The position numbers and the translations under genes are program-made. Shown in pieces: positions 34,694-42,395 of a DNA stretch of 64,000 nt. This DNA is from Arthrobacter sp. PAMC 25486 (GTDB lineage: Bacteria; Actinomycetota; Actinomycetes; Actinomycetales; Micrococcaceae), in assembly GCF_000785535.1 (NCBI RefSeq), contig NZ_CP007595.1:2750439-2814438 (forward strand). Direction: 5' to 3'. Below the pieces are notes generated by a model. The model was not told where the DNA came from and made no database searches. It was given only the letters and a program-made list of their open reading frames with translations. Every line of letters starts with the position of its first letter. Position 1 is the stretch's first letter.

Positions 34694-35638
34694 TTAGGCG
34701 CCGAGCGCCTGAAGGAACTTTTCATAGAAGGCGTCTGCGTCGATGTCTTCCACGATCCGGATGACGCCCTTGGCACGAGGATCCTGTGGTGCCGGGCGGG
34801 ATGTTCGCAGGTCTCCCACCAGCGCGCCCCGGGAGGCTCCGGCCGCAAGCTCCACATAAGCGTTGACGAGCCGGTAGCGTCCGAGTTCGGGTTCCAGTGC
34901 CAGGGCCATCGCCAGCGGGTCGTGCAGGATGCAGGTGCGCACGCCCATTGTTTTCTCGTGGAAATCCAGGTAGTGCGCCATGATCTTCCATGCGAACTGG
35001 GAACGCGGGTCCGTGCTGTTTTCTATGCGGGCCAGGGCCGCGGGTGACAGGACCGTGGACAAGGTGATTTCCAGCCCAACGAACAGGACGTCCCACTCGG
35101 CGTCGACAACCAGCTGCGCCGCTTCGGGATCGTGCCAAATATTGGCTTCGGCGGCCGGAGTGATGTTGCCGTGCACTCCGACGGCGCCGCCCATGACCAC
35201 CACGCGCTTGACCAGTTGTGGCAGCTGCGGCTCAAGCAGCAGTGCCAGGCCGATATTTGTGAGCGGGCCGATGGCAACGAGCACCAGTTCGCCCGGGTGC
35301 AGGCGCGCCTGGGCAACAATTTCCGCGGCGGCCAGGGAACCTGAAATCTGGCGTGTTGACTCCGGCAGATTGGAATTTCCCAAACCGTCCTCGCCGTGGA
35401 CATACTCTGCGGTGTGCAGTTCCTGGGCAAAGGGCCGTGCTGCTCCTTGGTGGACGGGCACGCTGTTCAGGCCGACCGCATCAAGCAGGGTCAAAGTATT
35501 TCGGCTGCCGCGCTCCACCGGGACGTTGCCATGGGTGACAGTGCACAAACGAAAGTCAGCACCGTGGTGTGCCCCGTAAAAGATGGCAAGGGCGTCGTCG
35601 ATGCCTGTGTCGCAGTCGAGGATCAGTGCAGTTGTCAT
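34694..35638 (-). CDS. Nucleoside hydrolase (inosine-uridine preferring-type family)
   Basis: 314 residues. The Ca2+-binding N-terminal signature reads LILDCDTGIDDALAI, close to the usual DTDPGxDD with Cys and Thr replacing two positions. Further family motifs are LVLVAIGPLTNIGLALL, VKRVVVMGGAVGVHGNITPA, AEANIWHDPEAAQLV and CILHDPLAMALALEP. It cleaves the N-glycosidic bond of nucleosides to a free base and ribose. A freed adenine could feed the deaminase at 26618. It is the first gene of the minus-strand cluster, facing the LacI regulator. Confidence 0.9.
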   Translation of the reverse strand: MTTALILDCDTGIDDALAIFYGAHHGADFRLCTVTHGNVPVERGSRNTLTLLDAVGLNSVPVHQGAARPFAQELHTAEYVHGEDGLGNSNLPESTRQISGSLAAAEIVAQARLHPGELVLVAIGPLTNIGLALLLEPQLPQLVKRVVVMGGAVGVHGNITPAAEANIWHDPEAAQLVVDAEWDVLFVGLEITLSTVLSPAALARIENSTDPRSQFAWKIMAHYLDFHEKTMGVRTCILHDPLAMALALEPELGRYRLVNAYVELAAGASRGALVGDLRTSRPAPQDPRAKGVIRIVEDIDADAFYEKFLQALGA

Positions 35639-36017
35639 GATTTACGTCCTACCTGGAATGACCGGAAGTTGCAGGGGGTCACGGGTTTTGAGCTACTCGT
35701 TGACCGTGAAATTACAGCCAATGGACGGGTAGGGAAGGCCTGCAGACGGCCTGATCGAGGCTGTCCGTGCAGGCAGCTGCAAGTTGCGACGTCTTCGCAC
35801 GCCGCACGTGATCCTAAATCCCATGGTGAGAAATCCATTTCACAGTCCCAGCAAATTACACCCCACGTAACAAAAGCAAGTCAAATCCGGGCAAACCCTT
35901 GCCAATCCAGTACTCCACCCCAAGGGAGGGTTCAGAACATCTTTTGCAGAACTACAATGTGAATCACTGGGGGCAGGCTTTTCGGCATTCTCCGCAAGCT
36001 GTCGAGAGGACGATTTC
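35639..36017. promoter_or_regulatory. Divergent promoter region between nucleoside hydrolase and LacI regulator
   Basis: 379 bases without a convincing gene. It must hold the promoters of the minus-strand nucleoside/uptake cluster and of the LacI gene. Candidate operator-like inverted repeats are TGCGA/TCGCA near 35785-35800, an imperfect GTGAGAAAT/ATTTCAC near 35825-35842, and GGCAA/TTGCC at 35890-35903. None is a clear CG-centred LacI-family consensus, so the operator is not assigned. Confidence 0.5.
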
Positions 36018-37043
36018 ATGGACCGGCGGATCACCATGCAGGACGTGGCGGCAGCAGCCGGGGTCTCCCCCGCCACCGCGTCGAGGGCACTGGCCGGCAA
36101 TTCGCGGGTGGCCCCGGACCTGGTCCGGCGCGTGTCCGAGGCCAGCATCCGCCTTGGTTATTCCGCCAACGCCATGGCACGGGCTTTGCGAACCCAGCGC
36201 ACGGACACCATTGGAGTGGTGGTCCCAGCCATCAACAACCCCTACTTTCCCAGTGCCGTGGAGGCCTTGGAAGGTGTTCTTTCGGAATCCGGCCGGTCCT
36301 TGATTCTGTGTGACTCCCATCAGGATCCTGCGCGGGAGGCCTCCCGCATTGACCTGCTGATCAACCGCATGGTCGACGGCCTGGTCGTCATCCCGGTGTC
36401 GACCAGCGAATCTGCCGCAGCATTGACATGTGCGGCGTTGCGGGTTCCGGTGGTGCAGCTGGACCGCTACGCGGATGCCCCTGGAACCGACTACGTGGGC
36501 AGCGACAATACCGCGGGCATCCTGCTTTTGATGAACCACCTGAGGTACATGGGGTGCACCACCTTCGCGTATGTGGGAGCGCACCCAACCACCAGCACGG
36601 CCGGTGAGCGGCAGGCAGAGTTTCGGGCCCTGACAGCGGAGCTGCAGCCGGGCGCACCCGCGCATTGGGAACTGCTCGGTGACTTCAGCATGGAGTGGGG
36701 TCGCGCGGCGGGCCGCCAGCTGCTGTCCGGCGGGCCGCTCCCGGACGGCATTATTTGTGGCGCGGACGTTGTGGCGATCGGCCTGCTCTCCGCGCTGCGC
36801 GATTCAGGAGTCCGTGTGCCAGCGGATGTCAGGGTGGGCAGCTTCGACAATATTTCACTCAGCGAAATCAGCTCCCCGAGGCTCACCTCGGTGCGCCACC
36901 CCATGGACGAGCTCGCCCAGGAAACCGTGCGCCTGCTTGATGAACGCGCCCTGGACCGCAGCCGTCCCGGCCGGAAGAGCATCTTCACCCCCGAACTCCT
37001 CGTCCGCGAATCGAGCGCAGGGTCAACGCCACCTCCCCATTGA
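36018..37043 (+). CDS. LacI-family transcriptional regulator
   Basis: 341 residues. The N-terminal helix-turn-helix is ITMQDVAAAAGVSPATASRA (about 5-24), followed by the hinge helix region with SANAMARALRTQR. The sugar/nucleoside-binding core has TIGVVVPAINNPYFPSAVEA, YVGSDNTAGILLLMNHLRYM, and RVGSFDNISLSEISSPRLTS. Family members such as PurR and CytR bind purines or nucleosides. It is divergent from the nucleoside hydrolase cluster and is its likely repressor. The open frame could not start earlier with a better site. Confidence 0.9.
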   Translation: MDRRITMQDVAAAAGVSPATASRALAGNSRVAPDLVRRVSEASIRLGYSANAMARALRTQRTDTIGVVVPAINNPYFPSAVEALEGVLSESGRSLILCDSHQDPAREASRIDLLINRMVDGLVVIPVSTSESAAALTCAALRVPVVQLDRYADAPGTDYVGSDNTAGILLLMNHLRYMGCTTFAYVGAHPTTSTAGERQAEFRALTAELQPGAPAHWELLGDFSMEWGRAAGRQLLSGGPLPDGIICGADVVAIGLLSALRDSGVRVPADVRVGSFDNISLSEISSPRLTSVRHPMDELAQETVRLLDERALDRSRPGRKSIFTPELLVRESSAGSTPPPH

Positions 37044-37100
37044 CGGTTGACGCCAACTAGATCCGGCGCTGCTTAACCGAAACAGCTCAGACAAAACAAC

Positions 37101-37220
37101 TTAAACGAAACAGCCCGCGCTGGTCAGCGCGGGCTGTTCGCAGTTTGCAGGGTATCCGTTGTTGGCGGCACCATGCGGGTGATGCGGGTGGCTTGGGTCA
37201 AAATGATGAGTAATGGTCAT
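37101..37220 (-). CDS. Mini-ORF B, His-rich peptide of 39 residues
   Basis: Starts at ATG 37220, seven bases after an excellent Shine-Dalgarno (AAAGGAGGTGG). The first 17 residues, MTITHHFDPSHPHHPHG, hold seven His. The reading frame ends within the terminator-like hairpin at 37109-37138, as in attenuator leader peptides, but no gene lies downstream on this strand (the LacI gene is antisense). It could be a metal-binding small protein, an orphan leader or chance. Not recognised. Confidence 0.45.
   Translation of the reverse strand: MTITHHFDPSHPHHPHGAANNGYPANCEQPALTSAGCFV
37109..37138. terminator. Bidirectional hairpin terminator after LacI gene
   Basis: AACAGCCCGCGCT (37109-37121) and AGCGCGGGCTGTT (37126-37138) form a perfect 13-bp stem with a GGTC loop. 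On the plus strand it lies 66 bases after the LacI stop. On the minus strand it is followed by TTCGTTTAAG and overlaps the end of mini-ORF B. Confidence 0.85.
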
Positions 37221-37250
37221 CGTCGCCACCTCCTTTCACAGGGGTGGGTC

Positions 37251-37394
37251 TTAGCGGATGTTGAACAAGTCGACCCGCATGATGTCTTGCTGCGTGCGAG
37301 CTCGCATGCGGTCAAACTTCTGCTGGTCAACAGGGGCGAAGAAGACTCTCTTCACAGCAGACAAACGGCCGGGATATGACGATTGCTGTTTCAT
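37251..37394 (-). CDS. Mini-ORF A, basic peptide of 47 residues
   Basis: ATG 37394 lies seven bases after AAGGAGGTGTAGAA, a near-perfect Shine-Dalgarno. The peptide is basic and Gln/Arg-rich, starting MKQQSSYPGRLSAVKRVFF and ending QQDIMRVDLFNIR. No signal or membrane helix and no family recognised. Its stop is 30 bases before mini-ORF B, which suggests one transcript. The ribosome binding site is the strongest evidence that it is translated. Confidence 0.5.
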   Translation of the reverse strand: MKQQSSYPGRLSAVKRVFFAPVDQQKFDRMRARTQQDIMRVDLFNIR

Positions 37395-37627
37395 TTCTAC
37401 ACCTCCTTCCATTCATTTGATAAACGAGCTGCCGGTATTGTGGCGCAACAAATAAAGCCATTATCTCCAAGCGAAATAGGCATTATCAGAGCACAAAAAT
37501 GCGCGATTGATTTTGTGCATGAGTGTCAGCAAAGGAAGGCGTAGAATCACGCCTATGAGCCGATCCGGGTGGCCTGTTCAGGCAGTGGCCTCAGACGTCT
37601 ACGCCTGAGTGACCGAAACGTCTGGTG

Positions 37628-37702
37628 TTACGACGCCGTAAATGCGTGCCGAGGGGAGGCCTTGCCGAACTCATGGACTTCGGTCTTGATAACTGTAAAC
37701 AT
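37628..37702 (-). CDS. Mini-ORF C, 24-residue peptide
   Basis: Two adjacent ATGs (37705 and 37702) follow AAAGGAGGCC; the second has the better five-base spacing. The peptide starts MFTVIKTEVHEFGKASPRH and stops shortly after. It lies 233 bases upstream of mini-ORF A on the same strand. That spacer has small inverted repeats (AGGCGT/ACGCCT, 37537-37554) but no ORF with a good start. Function unknown. Confidence 0.4.
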   Translation of the reverse strand: MFTVIKTEVHEFGKASPRHAFTAS

Positions 37703-37854
37703 CATGGCCTCCTTTCATCTTGCACGCGGACATCCCGAGGGAATTCATCGGGACTGTTTAATAACGTACAGCATTCATTGGGTCTTTGGCCAGTCAATCG
37801 GCATATTAATGCAAATATTTCTACTGCCGCCGGATTTGCCGGGTAAGCACCGGT

Positions 37855-37859
37855 AAACC
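37855..37859. repeat. Target-site duplication, left copy (AAACC)
   Basis: AAACC lies directly outside the left terminal inverted repeat of the insertion sequence and is repeated at 40297-40301, directly outside the right one. Confidence 0.85.
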
Positions 37860-37873
37860 CAGGACTCCGGACA
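37860..37873 (+). repeat. Left terminal inverted repeat of the insertion sequence
   Basis: CAGGACTCCGGACA matches the reverse complement of the right end (CAGGACTCCTGACA) at 13 of 14 positions. Confidence 0.88.
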
Positions 37874-37955
37874 CGCTCGGGTGACGGGTTTGCGAGTTCG
37901 TTGATTTTTCGGGATTTCCCTTGGTGAAAGCCTGTTAATTTTGCCCACTCTTCGA

Positions 37956-37987
37956 TATAATAGATCCAAGAAACAGTGTCTCTTGGA
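37956..37987 (+). promoter_or_regulatory. Transposase promoter and hairpin covering its ribosome binding site
   Basis: A perfect -10 box TATAAT lies at 37956-37961, with a weak TGTTAA -35 17 bases upstream. Just downstream, TCCAAGA (37965-37971) pairs with TCTTGGA (37981-37987). The 3' arm overlaps the start of the GGAAGG ribosome binding site (37985-37990) of the transposase, so the hairpin would limit translation. Confidence 0.65.
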
Positions 37988-37995
37988 AGGGTGAA

Positions 37996-40275
37996 ATGAT
38001 GAGTGTTATGACTGCTCAACCTCCTCTTCCTGTGGCGATGGTTCTGGATGCTGTGCCGCTGGGTCTGGCCGGGGAACTGGTGAGGGACGCCGATGGTGGT
38101 GGCACGGTTTTTCTTCACGGCCAAACTTCGTTTTCCTGGGACGCGGGGGACGAAGCCGGCCGCCGCTGGGCAGCGGTGAAACTAGCGGCGATGAAGGCCG
38201 CCGGAGTCGGTGAGATCGCCGCCGTCTTTGATGTCACCCCGTCAACGGTGTGGTTATGGAAGCAGTTGCTGGCTGATGGCGGCATCATCGCTTTAGTGCC
38301 GGAAAAGAAGGGGCCAAAGAAAGCTTCCCTACTCACCGGCGCTGTCATCACCCGGATCGTGGAACTGCGCAGCACGGGCCTGTCCCAGCAGGCCGTCGGC
38401 AACGCGGTAGGCGTCTCTGAGTTCAGCGTCCGCCGGGCCCTGAAAATCGCTGCGGAACAAGCCACTACTGACGCTGCGGACATAGCCGCCGCGGGTAACC
38501 CTGAGCCCCTAGAACCAGCACCCGCTGTTGCGCAACAGCGGGAACTACCGATCTTGCCGGCCTCGGCACCCCGCACGGCCGAGCGAGCCGCTGCCAGCAT
38601 GCTCGAGTGCGCTGCTCCGGTGTTTGCCCCGGCCGCACATATCCGTCACGCCGGGCTGTTTCTGGCGTTCCCCGCCCTGGAAACCACCGGCCTGCTCGCC
38701 TGCGCGAAGGAGGTTTACGGGGCGTTGCCGAATGGGTTCTACGGCCTCGAAACCGTCCTGATCGATAGTGTGCTGCGGGCATTGGCTGGGGAAGCCCGTG
38801 CAGAGGGCTCCACCCGTTTTGACCCGGAAGAGCTGGGGCGGGTGTTGGGTTTGGATCGGGCACCTGAAGTGAAAACCATCCGCCGTCGGATCGGCCAACT
38901 CGCCGAGAGCGGCAAGGCCCAGGAAATGATCGCCGCCTTGGCCAAACACCATCTGGCCGGCACCGGTCCTGGTGGTGAGGACCTGGCAGCGATCCTCTAC
39001 GTTGACGGGCATGTGCGCGCCTATCAGGGCACGAAAAAGATCGGGCGGCTCTACTCCACGAGGTTGAAGTTCCCGGTCCCGGCGACCGAGGAAACCTGGG
39101 TCACCGACGCGAACGGCGCCCCCGTGTTCGTTGTCATGGCCGCACCGGGTGCGTCCCTGGCCGCCGAACTACGCGACCTGCTGCCGGAACTGCGCACAAC
39201 TGTCGGGGACGACCGCCGGGTGCTGGTTGGTTTTGACCGTGGCGGCTGGTCACCGGCACTGTTCAAACACATGGATGCGGCTGGTTTTGATGTGCTGACC
39301 TGGCACAAAGGCACCACCGAAGACATCAAGGAAGACCTCTTCAAAGAGGTCACCCATACCGATGAACACGGCCAGACACGGTCCTGGTCGGTCGCTGACA
39401 CGCTCGTTGACCTGCCCCTGAACACCACCAAGAAAACTGGGGAAGTGTTCAACATCCGCCAGATCAGCCGCATCGTGGCCACCACCGGTGGCGGCACCCG
39501 GCAAATCCATATCCTGACCACAGACAAAGACCTTCCTGCCGGGGAGGTCGTGTATCGGATGGGGAACAGGTGGCGGCAGGAAAACCAGTTCCGCTACGCC
39601 CGCATGCACTTCGAGCTCGACTCCCATGACTCCTACCGTTCAAGCGATGACAACGAGGACCGGATGGTGCCGGAACCAGCGAAGGCCCGCGCCTACCAAA
39701 AAGTTGTTGCCGCCCGGCGCCACCACGCAGAAGCAGCAGCCGTGGCCGATCTGAACCTGCTGGCCCTGAAAACCCCGGCCCAGGGCACGGATGAAGTCAC
39801 GGTGACCAGCGCCATGCACAACCACGTCATGGCACCAGTATGGGAAGCAGAAAATGCCTTGGCTGCTGCTGAAAAGATTCATCAGGGAATCCCGGCGAAG
39901 ATCCGCCTCGGCGACCTGAACCCCGGCCAGCAAGTCCTGGATACCGAGGTGAAGATGATCCACACCGGCATCCGGATGGCCGCCTACAACACCGCGATGA
40001 CGATCGCCCGGGAGATCCGCACCAACACCGGCTACCGTCGCGCGAACCAGGAAGCCCACGCCCTCATGCGCCAGATGTTCCATCAGAGTGGCGACATCAA
40101 CACCACCGAGCCCGGATACCTGACCATCACCTTGGACCCGCTACCGACCACAGCGAAAACTGCGGCCGCCGCCGAACTCTGCAACCACCTGACCGCCGCC
40201 GAAACCCGCTACCCCGGCAGCAACCTGATCCTCAAATACGCCATCAAAACCAAGACCCCGGCTCTTATCAATTAA
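37996..40275 (+). CDS. DDE transposase
   Basis: 759 residues from ATG 37996 (or 37999, better spaced from GGAAGG). The N-terminus has helix-turn-helix segments (GVGEIAAVFDVTPSTVWLWK and LSQQAVGNAVGVSEFSVRRA) that would bind the element ends. The catalytic domain shows the DDE triad: Asp in LYVDGHVRAY, Asp in LVGFDRGGWSP, and Glu in NRWRQENQFRYARMHFE. The C-terminal part is Ala-rich and helical. The frame is intact across the element. Confidence 0.9.
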   Translation: MMSVMTAQPPLPVAMVLDAVPLGLAGELVRDADGGGTVFLHGQTSFSWDAGDEAGRRWAAVKLAAMKAAGVGEIAAVFDVTPSTVWLWKQLLADGGIIALVPEKKGPKKASLLTGAVITRIVELRSTGLSQQAVGNAVGVSEFSVRRALKIAAEQATTDAADIAAAGNPEPLEPAPAVAQQRELPILPASAPRTAERAAASMLECAAPVFAPAAHIRHAGLFLAFPALETTGLLACAKEVYGALPNGFYGLETVLIDSVLRALAGEARAEGSTRFDPEELGRVLGLDRAPEVKTIRRRIGQLAESGKAQEMIAALAKHHLAGTGPGGEDLAAILYVDGHVRAYQGTKKIGRLYSTRLKFPVPATEETWVTDANGAPVFVVMAAPGASLAAELRDLLPELRTTVGDDRRVLVGFDRGGWSPALFKHMDAAGFDVLTWHKGTTEDIKEDLFKEVTHTDEHGQTRSWSVADTLVDLPLNTTKKTGEVFNIRQISRIVATTGGGTRQIHILTTDKDLPAGEVVYRMGNRWRQENQFRYARMHFELDSHDSYRSSDDNEDRMVPEPAKARAYQKVVAARRHHAEAAAVADLNLLALKTPAQGTDEVTVTSAMHNHVMAPVWEAENALAAAEKIHQGIPAKIRLGDLNPGQQVLDTEVKMIHTGIRMAAYNTAMTIAREIRTNTGYRRANQEAHALMRQMFHQSGDINTTEPGYLTITLDPLPTTAKTAAAAELCNHLTAAETRYPGSNLILKYAIKTKTPALIN

Positions 40276-40282
40276 ATCGTGA

Positions 40283-40296
40283 TGTCAGGAGTCCTG
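40283..40296 (-). repeat. Right terminal inverted repeat of the insertion sequence
   Basis: TGTCAGGAGTCCTG on the plus strand. Reverse-complemented it equals the left end with one mismatch. The inner part is itself palindromic (TCAGGAGTCCTGA). Confidence 0.88.
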
Positions 40297-40301
40297 AAAC
40301 C
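40297..40301. repeat. Target-site duplication, right copy (AAACC)
   Basis: AAACC directly follows the right terminal repeat and matches the left copy at 37855-37859. Confidence 0.85.
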
Positions 40302-40374
40302 ACATCCACCCGGCAGTTGCTCCGAACCATCATGGGCCCCTAGCAACTGGCCCAGTAATAGCTAGACTTTAAGA

Positions 40375-40782
40375 GTGGACTTTCGCAGCGACCAGCCCCT
40401 GGTGCCAGCCGTCTGGCAACGCCACGACACGGAGATCCTGCCGTTGTGGCGTGAAAGGTTGTGCGCCGAGATGGGTCCGGTTGTAGCGGCCCGCTACGCG
40501 GCCGGGCTGTTCTTTGAGGACAGGCGCAGGCCCATCGCCCAATGGTTCAACCCGGCGCTGGACGCGGCTTTGCTAGTGGGTATTGAGACTTCCGCGGAAT
40601 GGCCGGTGCAGCGTTTTGCGCTTTTTTACGCACCCGCCGACGGTGGGATATTGCGGGTCCATACAAATACGCACGAATGGTATCTGCGCACACCCAAGAC
40701 GTCCCCCACCGAGGAAGAAGCCTTCCACGCGGCCGTCCGCTCTGCCGAATCGTTCCTGCAGGTTGAAATGGACTTCCTCTAG
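40375..40782 (+). CDS. Hypothetical protein
   Basis: 135 residues, family not recognised. No signal or membrane helix; mixed alpha/beta with several aromatic residues (RVHTNTHEWYLRTPKTSPTE near the end). It starts at GTG 40375 with no Shine-Dalgarno, but a TAGACT -10-like box ends six bases before it, so it may be a leaderless transcript. The insertion sequence ends 79 bases upstream and has moved away whatever lay before. Convergent with the lysE-like gene, three bases apart. Confidence 0.7.
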   Translation: MDFRSDQPLVPAVWQRHDTEILPLWRERLCAEMGPVVAARYAAGLFFEDRRRPIAQWFNPALDAALLVGIETSAEWPVQRFALFYAPADGGILRVHTNTHEWYLRTPKTSPTEEEAFHAAVRSAESFLQVEMDFL

Positions 40783-40784
40783 CC

Positions 40785-41435
40785 TTACATTCCAAGCGCC
40801 ATCTTCACACCAAGGAAAAGCATGACGGCGGCAATCAGCCCGTCGAGCACCCGCCAGGCCCCCGGCTTGGCGAAAATGGGCCGCAACAGCTTTGCTCCGT
40901 AGCCCAGGGCGCTGAACCAGATCACGCTGCCCGCGGCGGCCCCCGCACCGAACCACCAGCGCTGCTCGCCGTGCTGATTGGCCAAGGTGCCCAGGAGCAG
41001 CACGGTATCCAGGTATACGTGCGGATTCAGCCAGGTCAGCGTCAGGGCCGTGGCCAGCACGGCCTTGCGGCCCAGTCCACCCTGCTGCGCCCCGGCCGTC
41101 AGGGTGCCCGGTCGGAAGGCACGTTTCGCGGCAAGCGCGGCGTAGGCAACCAGGAAGGCCGCACCCGCCAGCCTGATCACCACAACCACGGCCGGCACCG
41201 CTGCGATCAGGGCTCCGATACCAAAGATGCCCGCACCGATGAGCACGATGTCGCTGAGCATGCAGACCAATACGACCAGCCCCACATGCTCGCCGCGGAT
41301 GCCTTGCCGCAGCACAAAGGCATTTTGGGCGCCGATGGCGATGATAAGTGCCAGACCGGCGCCGAGACCGGTCGCCATGGTTCCAAAAATATCCAGTGGT
41401 GTCACAAGCAATGAAACTACTAGGCTCAGACGCAT
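40785..41435 (-). CDS. lysE: LysE/ArgO-family amino-acid exporter
   Basis: 216 residues from ATG 41435; family members usually begin near IIAIGAQNAFVLRQGIRGEH, so the ATG at 41378 may be the true start. Five or six membrane segments with the LysE signature (GAQNAFVLRQG and LTWLNPHVYLDT). It exports basic amino acids such as lysine or arginine. Divergent from the LysG-type regulator at 41476, the classic LysG-LysE arrangement. Confidence 0.88.
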   Translation of the reverse strand: MRLSLVVSLLVTPLDIFGTMATGLGAGLALIIAIGAQNAFVLRQGIRGEHVGLVVLVCMLSDIVLIGAGIFGIGALIAAVPAVVVVIRLAGAAFLVAYAALAAKRAFRPGTLTAGAQQGGLGRKAVLATALTLTWLNPHVYLDTVLLLGTLANQHGEQRWWFGAGAAAGSVIWFSALGYGAKLLRPIFAKPGAWRVLDGLIAAVMLFLGVKMALGM

Positions 41436-41475
41436 CAGTACAGCTAATTATTTTCATGCAAGCTAAGGAAACCTA

Positions 41476-42363
41476 ATGGTCAGCTTTCAGACGGAACAGT
41501 TGCGCACCTTGCTGGCGGTCTTGGACCATGGCACCTTTGATGCGGCTGCCACGAGTTTGCACGTTACGGCGTCGGCCGTTTCGCAACGCATCAAGGCCAT
41601 GGAACAGGCAGCCGGGCAGGTTTTGCTCCAGCGCACCACACCCGTCGCCGTCACCCCAGCCGGAGCCGTAGTGCACAAGCTGGCACGGCAGCTGCGCCAG
41701 TTGGAGGCCGATGCTGCCGCGGAGCTGGGATCCACCGGTGCCGGCCAATACGCCGTGACGGTTGTGGTGAACGCCGATTCCTTGGCGACATGGTTCATGG
41801 ACGCCCTGGCCTTGGTGCCGGCCGGCAGTCCCATGACGTTTGAACTGCTCCGCGAGGACGAGCAGCACTCGGTGAACCTGCTGCGCTCCGGGGCTGTCAT
41901 GGCCGCAGTCACCGCCACAGCGGAGCCGGTCCAGGGCTGCTCGGCGACGCCGCTGGGCGCCATGGCATACAGGGCTGTCGCCTCACCCCGCTTCATGGGC
42001 AGATGGTTCCCGCAGGGCTTCAACAAGGAACTTTTCAAGGCCGCACCCGCCATCCAGTTTGATCGCGGCGACACGCTTCAAAGCAACTTTTTCAGCACCG
42101 TGACAGGGGCCCGGCTGACCGGCGCCCAGCACTACATCCCGGACACCCTGCAATTTGGCGAGGCAGTGAAGCTGGGATTCGGCTGGGGCCTCATGCCGGT
42201 GGCGCATTGCGTCCCGGACCTGGCATCCGGTGAACTGGTGGAACTCGTCCCCGGGCACATTTCAAGCATTCCGTTGTACTGGCAGCGCTGGAAGATTCAG
42301 TCGCCCGCCCTGGACTCGCTGACTGCCGCTGTCACCCAGGCGGCCGCTGCTGCACTGGGCTGA
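41476..42363 (+). CDS. lysG: LysR-type regulator of the exporter (LysG/ArgP family)
   Basis: 295 residues. N-terminal winged helix: FQTEQLRTLLAVLDHGTFDA, then HVTASAVSQRIKAMEQAAGQ. The effector domain has TATAEPVQGCSATPLGAMAY and KLGFGWGLMPVAHCVPDLAS, as in LysG/ArgP. It would activate lysE when lysine or arginine accumulates. AAGGAAACCTA precedes ATG 41476. The 40 bases between the two divergent starts hold the shared promoter. Confidence 0.9.
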   Translation: MVSFQTEQLRTLLAVLDHGTFDAAATSLHVTASAVSQRIKAMEQAAGQVLLQRTTPVAVTPAGAVVHKLARQLRQLEADAAAELGSTGAGQYAVTVVVNADSLATWFMDALALVPAGSPMTFELLREDEQHSVNLLRSGAVMAAVTATAEPVQGCSATPLGAMAYRAVASPRFMGRWFPQGFNKELFKAAPAIQFDRGDTLQSNFFSTVTGARLTGAQHYIPDTLQFGEAVKLGFGWGLMPVAHCVPDLASGELVELVPGHISSIPLYWQRWKIQSPALDSLTAAVTQAAAAALG

Positions 42364-42395
42364 GCTGAAAATTCGGTGCAGAATTGGCGGTTGAA

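Larger units (their letters stand above)
37860..40296 (+). mobile_element. Complete insertion sequence, 2437 bp
   Basis: The element carries one transposase gene (37996-40275) between 14-bp terminal inverted repeats with a single mismatch. It is flanked by a 5-bp direct repeat (AAACC) made on insertion. All landmarks are intact, so it may still be active. The transposase is large (about 759 residues) and of the DDE type; I cannot name the IS family with confidence. It inserted in the spacer between the mini-ORF cluster and the gene at 40375, whose original upstream sequence is restored by joining 37854 to 40297. Confidence 0.92.

Noticed and set aside
37101..37220. Histidine operon attenuator
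   Set aside because: The layout fits, but no histidine gene follows on that strand. Kept as a finding, not as an annotated attenuator.
37569..37856. Plus-strand 95-residue frame in the mini-ORF region
   Set aside because: No ribosome site, odd composition and no family pattern; it crosses the antisense of mini-ORF C, which has a strong site.
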